A DNA stretch of 64,000 bases from Candidatus Melainabacteria bacterium. Lineage in GTDB: Bacteria; Cyanobacteriota; Vampirovibrionia; Obscuribacterales; Obscuribacteraceae. Made by a program: the position numbers and the translations under genes. Shown here one piece after another: positions 26,587 through 35,810 of the stretch; the first letter of the stretch is position 1, and the number at the start of each line of letters is the position of its first letter. The stretch spans positions 57,867 to 121,866 of the forward strand of contig JACRFZ010000090.1 in NCBI GenBank assembly GCA_016212515.1, in the 5' to 3' direction. The notes beneath the pieces were generated by a model. It was not told the origin of the DNA. It searched no databases and saw only the letters and a list, made by a program, of their open reading frames with translations.

Positions 26587-27651
26587 CTACACCGAAGCCT
26601 GACTGCGAGCAAGTACTGTTCTCGAAAGGAAAAGTGAGATAAATGCAAAGCCCAGAAGCACAATCACATCTCTACCTGCCTCACAGGGTATACCGAGCAT
26701 GGCACCTTTAGTGAGATCGCAGGCGTAATAAAGGGGCATAATGGCCGCCAGCTTCTGCTCCCAATATGGCATGGCTTTAATGGGAGTGATGATGCCCGAG
26801 ACAAACATGAGCGCCACACCGAGAATAGAGACAGTCATGGTGTAGATGCGAATGGTCCGCAGGAAGCAGGCAAAGAGCAGGGCCAGACAGGTAAAGGTAA
26901 AGACGGAAAGCAGGGTAGCGCCCACCAGGAACGGGAAGTTGTTGCCCAGAGTAAAACCGGAAATGGGAGAAGTGAGACAGAGCGCCAGCCAGAGCACAGT
27001 GGAAGCTTCCATGGTAACCGTAAAGGTTTTGGCGATGATGGCCGCATCGAGACCCATGGGAGCAAGCACAATCTGCCTGTACGTCTTTTCCATCCACTCA
27101 TAAATCCAGCTAAAGCCAAGATTCATGGAAGCCAGCACGTAGCACAAATAGGCCGTCAAACCGGCGGTGATGTAGTCCTTCAAACCAAAATGCACCTGGT
27201 AGAGGGCAGCCGAATGCAAAGGCAGGCTGAGTTCCTTGGCCTTCTGGGTGAGCACCGAAAGCAAACCCATGGAAATCTGATCATCCACCAGGGGATTATT
27301 GCCGGCTGTGAGAATCTGTACCGAATCCTCCAGAGGATCTTGCGCCACATTAGCGAGAGCCACGATCTTCTCGTGCGCCAGGTCAGACTTGGCCTTCTCC
27401 AGGTCATCATAAACTCTCACACGGAAGCGACCGCTTTCCGTCAAGTGCCTGGACAATTCACTGATACCGCCCGGATCATAGAGCCCAAAGGGCATATCAT
27501 TGGCACCGGATATAGTATTACCAACGCAAACCAAAATGAGAACCGCCATCAATACGCTGGCGAAGAAATAGAGCGGGCGCCTGGTCCAGGCTAAGATATC
27601 TTTGGCGACTATGGCCTTGACGGCATCGTATAAAGTGCTAATGATGGCCAC
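26587..27651 (-). CDS. ABC-2 type transporter permease
   Basis: 354-residue ABC-2 membrane subunit. One N-terminal helix (FFASVLMAVLILVCVGNTI) is followed by a large ~150-residue extracytoplasmic domain (LYDPGGISELSRHLTESGRF...), then five helices in the C-terminal half with FSWIYEWMEKTYRQIVLAPM, typical of DrrB/YhhJ-like exporters. It overlaps the ATPase gene by 14 bases, so the two are translationally coupled. ABC-2 transporters usually export lipids, polysaccharides or drugs. In this operon it occupies the place that MlaE holds in Mla systems. Confidence 0.9.
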   Translation of the reverse strand: MAIISTLYDAVKAIVAKDILAWTRRPLYFFASVLMAVLILVCVGNTISGANDMPFGLYDPGGISELSRHLTESGRFRVRVYDDLEKAKSDLAHEKIVALANVAQDPLEDSVQILTAGNNPLVDDQISMGLLSVLTQKAKELSLPLHSAALYQVHFGLKDYITAGLTAYLCYVLASMNLGFSWIYEWMEKTYRQIVLAPMGLDAAIIAKTFTVTMEASTVLWLALCLTSPISGFTLGNNFPFLVGATLLSVFTFTCLALLFACFLRTIRIYTMTVSILGVALMFVSGIITPIKAMPYWEQKLAAIMPLYYACDLTKGAMLGIPCEAGRDVIVLLGFAFISLFLSRTVLARSQASV

Positions 27652-28696
27652 CCTGTACCTTTTCCAGAGGCGACTCAGGGCTCTGGTTTTCTACATCCGG
27701 TCCGCTGCGGGCCACCGCCATGAAGACATCCTCCAGATTGGGTTCGCCGCTGGCAAACTTAGTAAAGGGAATATCCTCGCTCTCCAGCCAGTCGAAAACA
27801 AAGCGTAGGAATTCATTCACCGAAACATGCTCGGGCTGGCTCAAATAAATGGTATTACGCAAAACGTCGTGCCTGATCATGATATCGAACCGTTCTTTGA
27901 TCTTCTCGAGCTTGCGGGCAATTTCCACTCCATCGGCGCTGACTGTGTCCTTCAGCTTGATCGACAAGCCGCGCATACCTTGAATGCGCTCCGACAACTC
28001 GGCTACCGAACCCTCTACAATCAGCTTGCCGCCGCGAATTATGCCGATGCGATCGGCAAGGATCTCCGCTTCCTCCAGATAGTGGGTGGTGAGCAAAATG
28101 GTCACGCCCAGCTTCTTCAGATCCTTGAGACTGCTCCAGATTTCACGCCTGGCAGCCGGGTCGAGACCGACCGTGGGCTCATCCATAAAGAGCACTTTGG
28201 GTTCGTTGATCATGGCGCAAGCGATAGATAAACGGCGCTGCATGCCGCCGGAAAGATTGCCGGCCCGATCATTGAGCCGTGACACCAGACTGGAGCCGGC
28301 AATCACCTGCTCGATGCGCTTGTCGATAGTAGCCCCTTTCAGACCGTAGAGTTCCGCCAGGAAGCGTAGATTCTCATAGACAGTCAGCTCGTTGTAGACC
28401 GAGAGGTCCTGGCTCACCACCCCGAATAATCCGCGAATTCTGCGCCCGTCCTTGATACCGTCATGACCGCAAATAAAGAAACGGCCGGAGGTCGGTGCCA
28501 GAAGGGTAGTAAGCATACCGATGGTGGTGGTCTTGCCGGCGCCGTTATCACCTAGAAGCGCATAGAGTTCGCCGGGATAGATACACAGGTTAAGCTTATC
28601 TACCGAGACCCTGCTACCAAACATTTTGGTTAGATTCTCGGTGCGCAAAGAGGGCAAAGCCCCGGGCTGAGCGCTTGTCTGCATGGCGGTCAGCAA
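27638..28696 (-). CDS. ABC transporter ATPase, CcmA/DrrA type
   Basis: 352-residue ATPase. Motifs in order: Walker A GDNGAGKTT near residue 49, Q-loop VVSQD, signature NLSGGMQRRLSIA, Walker B VLFMDEPTVGLDP, and switch His LLTTHYLEEAE. The C-terminal ~110 residues after the nucleotide-binding domain (GLSIKLKDTVSADGVEIARKL...) form the usual DrrA-type tail, ending in a Pro/Glu-rich segment. It overlaps the STAS gene (28690-28696) at one end and the permease at the other, a fully coupled operon. Export direction is expected from the subfamily. Confidence 0.93.
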   Translation of the reverse strand: MLTAMQTSAQPGALPSLRTENLTKMFGSRVSVDKLNLCIYPGELYALLGDNGAGKTTTIGMLTTLLAPTSGRFFICGHDGIKDGRRIRGLFGVVSQDLSVYNELTVYENLRFLAELYGLKGATIDKRIEQVIAGSSLVSRLNDRAGNLSGGMQRRLSIACAMINEPKVLFMDEPTVGLDPAARREIWSSLKDLKKLGVTILLTTHYLEEAEILADRIGIIRGGKLIVEGSVAELSERIQGMRGLSIKLKDTVSADGVEIARKLEKIKERFDIMIRHDVLRNTIYLSQPEHVSVNEFLRFVFDWLESEDIPFTKFASGEPNLEDVFMAVARSGPDVENQSPESPLEKVQGGHH

Positions 28697-29025
28697 GCCG
28701 GTCCGAGTTTGGTACTGCTGACGCCGCCCGCGGCTTTCATGAGACTTTCGATATGGGAAATTTTAAATACCTTATAGATTGTGGGCGGCACATTCACAAA
28801 ACGCACGGTGCGCTTCACCGAGTCAGCGCGCAAGAGCAACTCCTCCAGCCACTCGAGCCCTTCCACGGCAATGAAAGTGCAGGTGGAAAAATCGATCTCT
28901 ACTTCATCGGTGCTGCCGGCAAGCAGGCGATCGATTTCGTCAACGGCGCGCTCCAGGGAACCCATGATGCGCACACGCTCAATCTTCTTATCGCTTTTCT
29001 TGGCTTCGTCTTTTTTAGTGCTCAT
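28690..29025 (-). CDS. STAS domain protein
   Basis: 111-residue single STAS domain preceded by a Lys-rich tail (STKKDEAKKSDKKIERVRI). The fold is recognisable: VEIDFSTCTFIAVEGLEWLEEL and RTVRFVNVPPTIYKVFKISH. The site that carries the phosphorylatable Ser/Thr in SpoIIAA-type proteins (DSSGL) reads AVEGL, so it cannot be phosphorylated there and may mimic the phosphorylated state. In Mla transporters the STAS protein MlaB binds the ATPase; overlap with the ATPase gene suggests the same here. Cytoplasmic. Its start lies 14 bases after the adhE stop. Confidence 0.82.
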   Translation of the reverse strand: MSTKKDEAKKSDKKIERVRIMGSLERAVDEIDRLLAGSTDEVEIDFSTCTFIAVEGLEWLEELLLRADSVKRTVRFVNVPPTIYKVFKISHIESLMKAAGGVSSTKLGPAC

Positions 29026-29039
29026 GGTTCTTATCTTTA

Positions 29040-31697
29040 TCAGGGTCTGACTCTTGGTGCGTAGGCAGCCTGGAAAAGCTGCAAAATTTCAGGGGCTAGG
29101 CAATAACGAGGGTTGGAACGCACACTCATATCGCTAAAGGCGGTCTCCACAAGTTCGGGCAGAGCTGCCTGATAGTCGGCCGGATCAATACCCAATTCGG
29201 AAACCGAGAGGGGCTGTCCGGCCAGGCGACCGAGATCGTAAACAGCTCGACGCAGAGCGAGTACCATGCCGTCATACTGACCGCGGCTGCCTTCCATGGC
29301 AAAGTGTGGATTTTCAACCTGAGGACGGCTGTCTACTGCTTGTGCTTCTTCCTTGAGACCAATGAACTGGGCGGCCCTGGCGTATTTGCGATCAGCTACC
29401 CAGAGCGGATAGCAAGGAATCGAGACAAACTTGGAAGGAATCTGAGCGTTGTATTCAATGGTGGAAAGAAGGAAGACACCGTTGGCTCTGCCGTGGGGAA
29501 TATCGAAGCGAGCACCGAGGGCATGAGCGAGGGCATGATTGACCCCCACCGAGGCATTACCGATGGCCATACCGGCCAGGGTGGCGGCATTGTGCAATTT
29601 GTGGCGATGCAAAATACTGCCTGGATTTTTGAGAGTCTCGGGCAAGGCTTCAAAAATCAGGCGCAGCGCTTCGAGAGCCAGACCATCGGTGTAGTCGGAC
29701 GAGAAAGTGGATACCAGCGACTCCAGGGCATGGGTGAGAGCATCAAAGGCGGTATCACTGGTGATCTCGCGCGGCAAGCTCTTGGTGAACTGAGCATCAA
29801 TAATAGCCACGTCGGGAATCATACATTCGTCGATCATGGACACTTTTCTAAAGCCGTCTTTCAAAACCGCAAAAGGTGTCACTTCCGAACCGGTACCGGA
29901 GGTGGTGGGAATGGCCACCAGTTGGGTGCGCATATCCTTGGGAAACTCCACCATACGATGGTGGAAGTCGAGGAAGTTCACGGCCAGTTCCTGCACATTC
30001 AGCTCAGGGTAGTCGTAGAAGAGGCGAATAATCTTGGCGGCATCCAGCACCGAACCGCCACCCAGGGCAATGATGGCATCGGGCTTGCTCAGGCGCATGG
30101 CCTGCACGGCTCTTTGAATAGTGGGAAAATCAGGCTCGGTGCCGATATCCGAGAAGACATCAACATGGCAGCCTTCCGGCAAGCTCTCTTTCACCATCGA
30201 AAGATGACCGCGGCGGGAGGCAGAGCGGGAGCTGATCACAAAGGCGTTCTTGCACTTGAGGCTCTTCAAATGTTCGATGGAACCAGGATTGCTATAGATA
30301 TTTTTGGTAGTCTGGAAGCTAATCACATAGTTCTTGCGGCGGGGCACTCGCTTGTAGTTGAGCAAGTTTTTGATGCCCACGTTGTCGGTGGTGATATTGC
30401 CGCCGCCGGTACCGCAGCCGAAGCTCAAGGTAGTGTTGAGGTGGTTATAAACGCCGCCCAGTCCGCCTATGGATGAGGGCGAATTGACGATAATTCGTCC
30501 GGCATTGATGGCATCGGCATAGCGCTCTATGACGCCGTCGTCTTCGCAGAAAATGCCGGCTGTGTGGCCGGTGCCGCCGCCGTAGTTTATATCCAGAGCG
30601 CGGTTTATACCTTCCTCAACGGAATCTACCGCCACATAACCGAGCACCGGCATCAGTTTCTCAACGGCGAGACGGTGCAGACGCAGCTCTCCTTTGAGAG
30701 GGCAGAGAATCATCTTGATATGGCGATCAACCTTGATGCCGGCTTGTTCGAGAATCAAGTTTGCCGGTTGGCCCACCAGTCGGTAATTCATGCCGCCGGT
30801 GCGGGCGTCTATTACGGCATCGGCAATTTTCTCAACCTCAGCCTCATCGCAAATATAGCAACCACAACGACGGAACTCGCTGATAAGCTCATCGACAATT
30901 TCTCTGTCGATAATCAGGGTCTGTTCAGAAGGGCATTCGGTGCCGTTATCGAAGGTCTTGGAAATAATGATCTCCATGGCGGCGGAGGGCACATTGGCCG
31001 TCTTGTGCACGTAAACCGGTGTGTTGCCGGCACCGACACCCAGAGCCGGCTTGCCCGAACTGTAGGCGGCTCGCACCATCTGTGTACCGCCGGTGGCGAA
31101 GATCAGATCCACTTCCGGATGGGCAAACAAAATTTCAGAAAGGCGACGCAACCGGGAGGACTTATCGACCCAGGTTATGAAACCCTTAGGTGCACCGGCT
31201 TCCAGAGCCGCTTCGTAAATGAGCTTGGCGGCCAGATTGGATGATTCGGCTGCCATCAAATGCGGTGAAAAGATAATCGAATTTCTAGTCTTGGCGCAGC
31301 AGATGCTCTTAAAAATCACCGTCGAAGTGGGGTTTGTGACCGGCGCCAGACCAAGAATTACACCGATGGGCTCAGCTACTTCCACCATATTCAATTCGGG
31401 CAGTTCTTTGATCACACCCACGGTGCGTTTGTCTTTTATCTGGGCGTAGAGAAACTCGGAAGCCACCAGATTTTTCAAGACTTTGTCTTCAGTAACGCCC
31501 ATGCGGGTCTCTTCATGGGCCATGCGAGCCAGCCTGGCGGCGTTATCAATGGCGCAGGTGGTCATGGCTTTGACGATACGATCAACCTGGGCTTGCGAAT
31601 ACTGGCTGAATACAGCCGCCGATAACCTTGCTTGCCTGGTGAGAGAGTGGGCGCGCTCGGTGAGGATCTGTTCCTGTTCTTTAGAGATGGCTGTCAT
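29040..31697 (-). CDS. adhE: bifunctional acetaldehyde-CoA / alcohol dehydrogenase
   Basis: 885 residues, the full AdhE length. Reduces acetyl-CoA through acetaldehyde to ethanol, using two NADH, and forms spirosomes in other bacteria. The N-terminal aldehyde dehydrogenase domain (about 1-440) carries the catalytic Cys in FDNGTECPSEQ and GVGAGNTPVYV. A linker with GGNITTDNVGIKNLLNYKRV leads to the iron-type alcohol dehydrogenase domain with IALGGGSVLDAAK, TTSGTGSEVTPF, HALAHALGARFDIPHGRANG and other metal-binding His residues. Upstream region 31698-31996 contains a palindrome (31837) but no clear Rex site. It may be the first gene of the STAS-ABC operon that follows at 14 bases. Confidence 0.96.
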   Translation of the reverse strand: MTAISKEQEQILTERAHSLTRQARLSAAVFSQYSQAQVDRIVKAMTTCAIDNAARLARMAHEETRMGVTEDKVLKNLVASEFLYAQIKDKRTVGVIKELPELNMVEVAEPIGVILGLAPVTNPTSTVIFKSICCAKTRNSIIFSPHLMAAESSNLAAKLIYEAALEAGAPKGFITWVDKSSRLRRLSEILFAHPEVDLIFATGGTQMVRAAYSSGKPALGVGAGNTPVYVHKTANVPSAAMEIIISKTFDNGTECPSEQTLIIDREIVDELISEFRRCGCYICDEAEVEKIADAVIDARTGGMNYRLVGQPANLILEQAGIKVDRHIKMILCPLKGELRLHRLAVEKLMPVLGYVAVDSVEEGINRALDINYGGGTGHTAGIFCEDDGVIERYADAINAGRIIVNSPSSIGGLGGVYNHLNTTLSFGCGTGGGNITTDNVGIKNLLNYKRVPRRKNYVISFQTTKNIYSNPGSIEHLKSLKCKNAFVISSRSASRRGHLSMVKESLPEGCHVDVFSDIGTEPDFPTIQRAVQAMRLSKPDAIIALGGGSVLDAAKIIRLFYDYPELNVQELAVNFLDFHHRMVEFPKDMRTQLVAIPTTSGTGSEVTPFAVLKDGFRKVSMIDECMIPDVAIIDAQFTKSLPREITSDTAFDALTHALESLVSTFSSDYTDGLALEALRLIFEALPETLKNPGSILHRHKLHNAATLAGMAIGNASVGVNHALAHALGARFDIPHGRANGVFLLSTIEYNAQIPSKFVSIPCYPLWVADRKYARAAQFIGLKEEAQAVDSRPQVENPHFAMEGSRGQYDGMVLALRRAVYDLGRLAGQPLSVSELGIDPADYQAALPELVETAFSDMSVRSNPRYCLAPEILQLFQAAYAPRVRP

Positions 31698-31836
31698 TGA
31701 ACTAGTTCTTGGAAATTTGTGATGGTGCGAGGAATAAAAACTGTTGGGAGCTTACCGGCTCGTCCAGCGAGAACCAACCCGACTAAATTTGTCCGGCAGT
31801 TAGCCCCAAGGCAATTATCAAGTGTAGGGCAACTTC

Positions 31837-31851
31837 CTATATAGAATATAG
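31837..31851. repeat. AT-rich palindrome upstream of adhE
   Basis: CTATAT-AGA-ATATAG is a perfect 6-3-6 inverted repeat 140 bases before the adhE start and ~300 bases before the TPR gene on the other strand. It may be an operator or overlap a -10 element; the AT-rich composition makes chance occurrence possible. Confidence 0.3.
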
Positions 31852-32152
31852 ACTTTTGCGATCTCTAAATAAAACTAATAATCCTCCTTAGCGGCAATCG
31901 GCATATCCCCCGAGAATGCCGGGGCACTTGCACTTTCAGGGGGAATCCCACGTAGACAAGCGGGTCAATTTTTGACAAAAGGCGTGGTAATCACCATTGC
32001 ATGTCAAGATACAGGTCATAGAATTAGTCATGATCAAATGGCCGACCCCTGATCCGCCGGACCCCAAGGCAAAAAGCCTCAGGCGCACCGCCGCAAACAG
32101 ACAGCCCGGCAAATTGGCGCTATTGGCAATACGCAAGCAAAGGCTAATTCAA

Positions 32153-35100
32153 ATGACCCGCTGGCAAAATCAAAATCAGACCCTGGCTGAAATCCTCAGA
32201 ATCGCAGCCCTGAGAACCCTCACCCTTTGCACCGCCGCACTTTCCATCGCCAGTTCCTGCTCCATGGCTTCCGCCCAGACCACCGAGAAGCAGCGCCCGC
32301 CAAAAGATCTCAAATACAGAAAACGAGTAATCGTTGGGCCGGACGGCGGCGACATTCCCCGACGCATTGACTATCAAGCTCTGAGCACCCGGGACACCCT
32401 CATGCTGCCCACTTATGTACCGGCAGCAGCAGCCAGACATGCCGTAGGCGGCTTCGACTCAGGCACTAATACCTTCAGCCGGGACGGCATCGTACCGCCG
32501 CCGCCGCCCATGAAATCAGCCCTGCTGCCTAAAAGTATTGCCCCCCTGCCGCAAGAAGAGACAGCCACGGCGCGTTCCATATCACCGCCCCAGCGAACCA
32601 TCGCCCATGTGCCTCTGAGCCAGGCCCGTCTGGTGCAGATCAAAACCGAAGCCCAGCTTCTATTTAAGAAGGGAAAATTGGCGGAAGCCCAGGCTCTCCT
32701 CAGTCGCTATGTGAGCGAATATCCCCAGGAAGCATCCCTGAAAACGGAACTGGCAAAAGTATCGCTGGCCAGATCAAAGGCTCACGTCAAACAGGGTGAT
32801 CATGCCAATGCCGCCAAGCAAGCCCGCCTGGCTGTAAGTCACAGCCATGAGGTAAGTCCGGAAATTGCCAGCGCCGCAGACCAGGCCCTTGATGCCAGCT
32901 TGCAAAAGCTGGGCGTCAACCCCAAGGATGCCGCTCAGCGTTCCAACCTCGGCGACAAACTCTCGGCGCAGCACCGCCACCTGGAAGCGGAAGTAGAATA
33001 CAGAACAGCAGCCAGGCTAAAACCAAGTGAAACGGCCCATATCAAAGCCGGCAATGCCGCCGCCGCCGCCGGGCACCACGAGCGAGCCAAAGCCTCATAT
33101 CAAAGCGCCCTGGAAATAAATCCAGATTCTTCCAATGCCCTCAAGAAGCTCGGCATTACCCGCCTGCAAATGCGCGACTATGTAGGCGCCAGCGCCGATT
33201 TGACAAGGGCGCTGGTGATCAATCAAGGAGACAAAGAAGCGGCCCACGCTTTAATCTCACTCTGGAAAGAGCAAGTGGCAAGCCGTCCCCAGGACGCCAA
33301 CAGCCACCTGGGTCTGGCCAGAGCCTATCAAGTATCGGGGGAACTGGCGCAAGCTCAAGCCGAATACAAAATAGTGGTGCAACTCAATCCGGTGCATCCT
33401 CACCTGCCTGCCGCCCGTCAGTCCTTCAAACTGGCTCTAGCCAAGCAAGAAGCGCTCAAGTCTTTCCAGAGCGCCAAGACTATGGAGGCCCAGGGCAATC
33501 TCACCGGCGCCTATCAAAAGGCCACCGATGCCGTAGGACTCTTCCCTTCCGATACGAACTACAAAAACTACTGGCTCTCACTGGCCAATAAAATTCGCGC
33601 CCGCGGCGAAGAATTGCCGACCCAGACCGTAGGCGGCAACACCAGCGCCATCAGCCCGCAGGTGATGGAACAGATTCGAGCGCTTGCCATGCCGGGCGAA
33701 CAGCCGCCCAGTCTCAACTTGCCCACAGCCCAGGCTATCGGTCTGGCTCAAAGCCCTGCAGCCGTTCAAGCAGCACAGACGGCACCTGTTTCCATGACCC
33801 ATGAGAACGGCTACCGGCCTCTCAACACCGATACCCATGTGGCATCCATAGCCAATTTCCTCGACTCCATGCGCACCTTCACATTGCAGCAACAGGCGGA
33901 AATTGATAAGAACACGCAAGCCGTAAGGCAATCACTGAAAGCAGCCACCAGCGGTATTATGGGCGCGCCGACGGCCAGTTCGACTGCCGATCCCAGCCTG
34001 CCCTCCGCCGGCGAATCAGGCGCCGGAGCATCAGGTGCCTCCGGTTCCGTTGTGGGCGCCGCCACCGAAGCCGTGACGGCACAGGGCACAGGTAGTGCGC
34101 TATCCAGTGCCACCGCCGGTGCCGCCGCAACACCGCAGGCTGCGCTCGCTTCTGCCGCCGCCGCCCTGGCTAATACCAAAATGGATACGTCAGCGCCGCC
34201 CATGACCATCACCGGCATGGCTCTGGGCGCCGGACAAAATTATGCCGCCGACAAATCTTTCTTGAGCTCGGTTAGCGGCATGGCCGCAAGCGCCGCGCCC
34301 ACTCTCATGAGCGGCAAAGTGAAAGCCCTCTCCAAAGCCGACGTTCAAAATGCCCTCAACCTGGTGGCCAAACAAAGCAAAGCAAAAGCGACCAAGGCTG
34401 CCGCCTCCACCAGCCAACCGGCGCCGTCCCTGCCACCACAGGCAACACCGATACCGGCGGCATTGCCAAGCCTTTCTGCTCAGGCTCAGCCCCTTGAGCT
34501 AAACAAAGTTTATGCGGCCGGCAACCAGGCTATTCCCAGTTTCGCCGCCGCAACCGGGGCAGCACCCTCTATGATGCCCAGTGCCGTTCCTTCTGCAGTT
34601 ACAGGTGCGGTTCCCTTAGGAGTTCCCATTGCCGTTTCTTCTGCAGTTCCGGGTGCGGTTCCGTTTGCAGCTCCGTACACACCAGCAAACACCGCTCAGG
34701 CTATGCCCATTGAGCTAAACAAAGTCTATCCGGCCGGCAACCAGGCTATTCCCAGTTTCGCCGCGGCTAACAACTCCATGGCGCCATATATGGCTGCGCC
34801 TAACATGGCGACCGGCATGGCGCCGGGCATGACCCCTAACATGGCGACCGGTATGGCGCCGGGCATGACCCCTAACATGGCGACCGGTATAGCGCCGGGC
34901 ATGACCCCTAACATGGCGATGCCAAACCAGACACAGGCACAGCCTGTGCTCAAAGCCATGAACACGCCATCAATGGGCGGCGGTCTGCCTCTACAGACGG
35001 CAAGACCTTCTACACCTCCCTCAGCCAGGCTCTACCTGACCGGAGTTAAGGCTGCACGCTCGGAAGTTCAACTGAAAGTGACTCTCCAGAACGATGGGCA

Positions 35101-35341
35101 GTCAGAGATCAAGCTTCCGGCCAGCGCCAGAGCCACCGTGAAAAACGGCAGCAAGGAGCCCCAAGAAGCTAAAGTCAGTTTTGCCTCCCGCAAACTACCG
35201 GTAGGCGGTAGTGTCACCGGTACCATCAAAGTACCGGGCACCAGCCTCAGCCCTGCCGCCGACATCTATATTCCAGCCGGTAGCTGGCAAGAAACAAAAC
35301 TTGCCGACCTGCACTTGTCCGTGCCGATTTCTCAAAAATGA
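32153..35341 (+). CDS. giant exported TPR protein with repetitive low-complexity C-terminus
   Basis: 1062 residues from the ATG at 32153, chosen because AAAGG lies 9 bases upstream and the first 40 residues form a signal peptide (LRIAALRTLTLCTAALSIA ... ASAQ). ATGs at 31997 and 32030 would put basic, unstructured residues in front. Residues ~140-430 hold about eight TPRs (ARSKAHVKQGDHANAAKQAR, AAGHHERAKASYQSALEINP, GELAQAQAEYKIVVQLNP). Then follow ~450 residues of Ala/Ser/Gly/Pro-rich sequence, including two near-identical LNKVYxAGNQAIPSFAAA blocks and a Met/Pro repeat (MATGMAPGMTPN, 11 residues). The last ~100 residues are a beta-sandwich-like domain (LYLTGVKAARSEVQLKVTLQ). Probably a surface or periplasmic scaffold. 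Confidence 0.75.
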   Translation: MTRWQNQNQTLAEILRIAALRTLTLCTAALSIASSCSMASAQTTEKQRPPKDLKYRKRVIVGPDGGDIPRRIDYQALSTRDTLMLPTYVPAAAARHAVGGFDSGTNTFSRDGIVPPPPPMKSALLPKSIAPLPQEETATARSISPPQRTIAHVPLSQARLVQIKTEAQLLFKKGKLAEAQALLSRYVSEYPQEASLKTELAKVSLARSKAHVKQGDHANAAKQARLAVSHSHEVSPEIASAADQALDASLQKLGVNPKDAAQRSNLGDKLSAQHRHLEAEVEYRTAARLKPSETAHIKAGNAAAAAGHHERAKASYQSALEINPDSSNALKKLGITRLQMRDYVGASADLTRALVINQGDKEAAHALISLWKEQVASRPQDANSHLGLARAYQVSGELAQAQAEYKIVVQLNPVHPHLPAARQSFKLALAKQEALKSFQSAKTMEAQGNLTGAYQKATDAVGLFPSDTNYKNYWLSLANKIRARGEELPTQTVGGNTSAISPQVMEQIRALAMPGEQPPSLNLPTAQAIGLAQSPAAVQAAQTAPVSMTHENGYRPLNTDTHVASIANFLDSMRTFTLQQQAEIDKNTQAVRQSLKAATSGIMGAPTASSTADPSLPSAGESGAGASGASGSVVGAATEAVTAQGTGSALSSATAGAAATPQAALASAAAALANTKMDTSAPPMTITGMALGAGQNYAADKSFLSSVSGMAASAAPTLMSGKVKALSKADVQNALNLVAKQSKAKATKAAASTSQPAPSLPPQATPIPAALPSLSAQAQPLELNKVYAAGNQAIPSFAAATGAAPSMMPSAVPSAVTGAVPLGVPIAVSSAVPGAVPFAAPYTPANTAQAMPIELNKVYPAGNQAIPSFAAANNSMAPYMAAPNMATGMAPGMTPNMATGMAPGMTPNMATGIAPGMTPNMAMPNQTQAQPVLKAMNTPSMGGGLPLQTARPSTPPSARLYLTGVKAARSEVQLKVTLQNDGQSEIKLPASARATVKNGSKEPQEAKVSFASRKLPVGGSVTGTIKVPGTSLSPAADIYIPAGSWQETKLADLHLSVPISQK
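34798..34923 (+). repeat. in-gene 33 bp repeat (11-residue Met/Pro/Gly units)
   Basis: Three to four near-identical 33-base copies coding for APNMATGMAPGMTPNMATG inside the giant TPR gene. They differ at only a few positions, so they are recent or kept alike. The 33-base length keeps frame, so copy number can change without breaking the protein. Confidence 0.8.
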
Positions 35342-35597
35342 TTGGTGGTCGACTCTGCTTGTGATTGACTGCTAAAAGCAATATGAGTCGCCCTCACCAT
35401 CTCTCTTTTTGAAAGCCAGGCAAAAACCACTAAACTCATGTAACGGGAAAAATAAAATCTGCTTGACGCCCCAAAAGCAGTCACAGCAATGGTTTCATTT
35501 TGCAAAAAGTCCCCAAACGCTGATGTAATATTCCGCAACATCACTATTGTTACAAACGGAGCCTCTCGAAAAAGAGACACAGGGAGCCGTGGTGCCT
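35342..35597. other. intergenic stretch before repeat array A
   Basis: Between the stop of the giant TPR gene and array A I see no gene. A weak inverted repeat (TGATGT ... ACATCA, around 35520-35543) is present. No intrinsic terminator with a T-run is visible for either convergent gene. Confidence 0.4.
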
Positions 35598-35725
35598 GAT
35601 AGCCGTACTGCCAAATTGCCCTGGTTTTTGATAGCCGTAGTGCCAAATTGCCCTGGTTTTTGATAGCCGCACTGCCAAATTGCCGTGGCTTTTGATAGCC
35701 GCACTGCCAAATTGCCCTGGCGCCT
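35598..35725. repeat. tandem repeat array A, four 32 bp units
   Basis: Units start at 35598, 35630, 35662 and 35694. The core GATAGCCGTACTGCCAAATT is followed by GCCCTGGTTTTT. The copies differ at a few positions, and a shortened fifth begins at 35726. The units are contiguous with no spacers, so this is not CRISPR. 32 is not a multiple of three, so no reading frame continues. It lies in the convergent gap between the giant TPR gene and the protease gene. Confidence 0.92.
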
Positions 35726-35810
35726 AATAGCCCCGGCGCCTTCTATGGTCAGCAACCGCAAACAACTGCCGACGGCGATCGGTAATCTCAGAAGTCACAA
35801 AGCACGCTTT

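Noticed and set aside
29304..30476. Long plus-strand open frame opposite adhE
   Set aside because: It is the complement of a conserved AdhE frame, has low-complexity Gly/His-rich content and no ribosome site.
35598..35740. CRISPR array
   Set aside because: Units are contiguous 32 bp tandem copies without spacers, and no cas genes are present.
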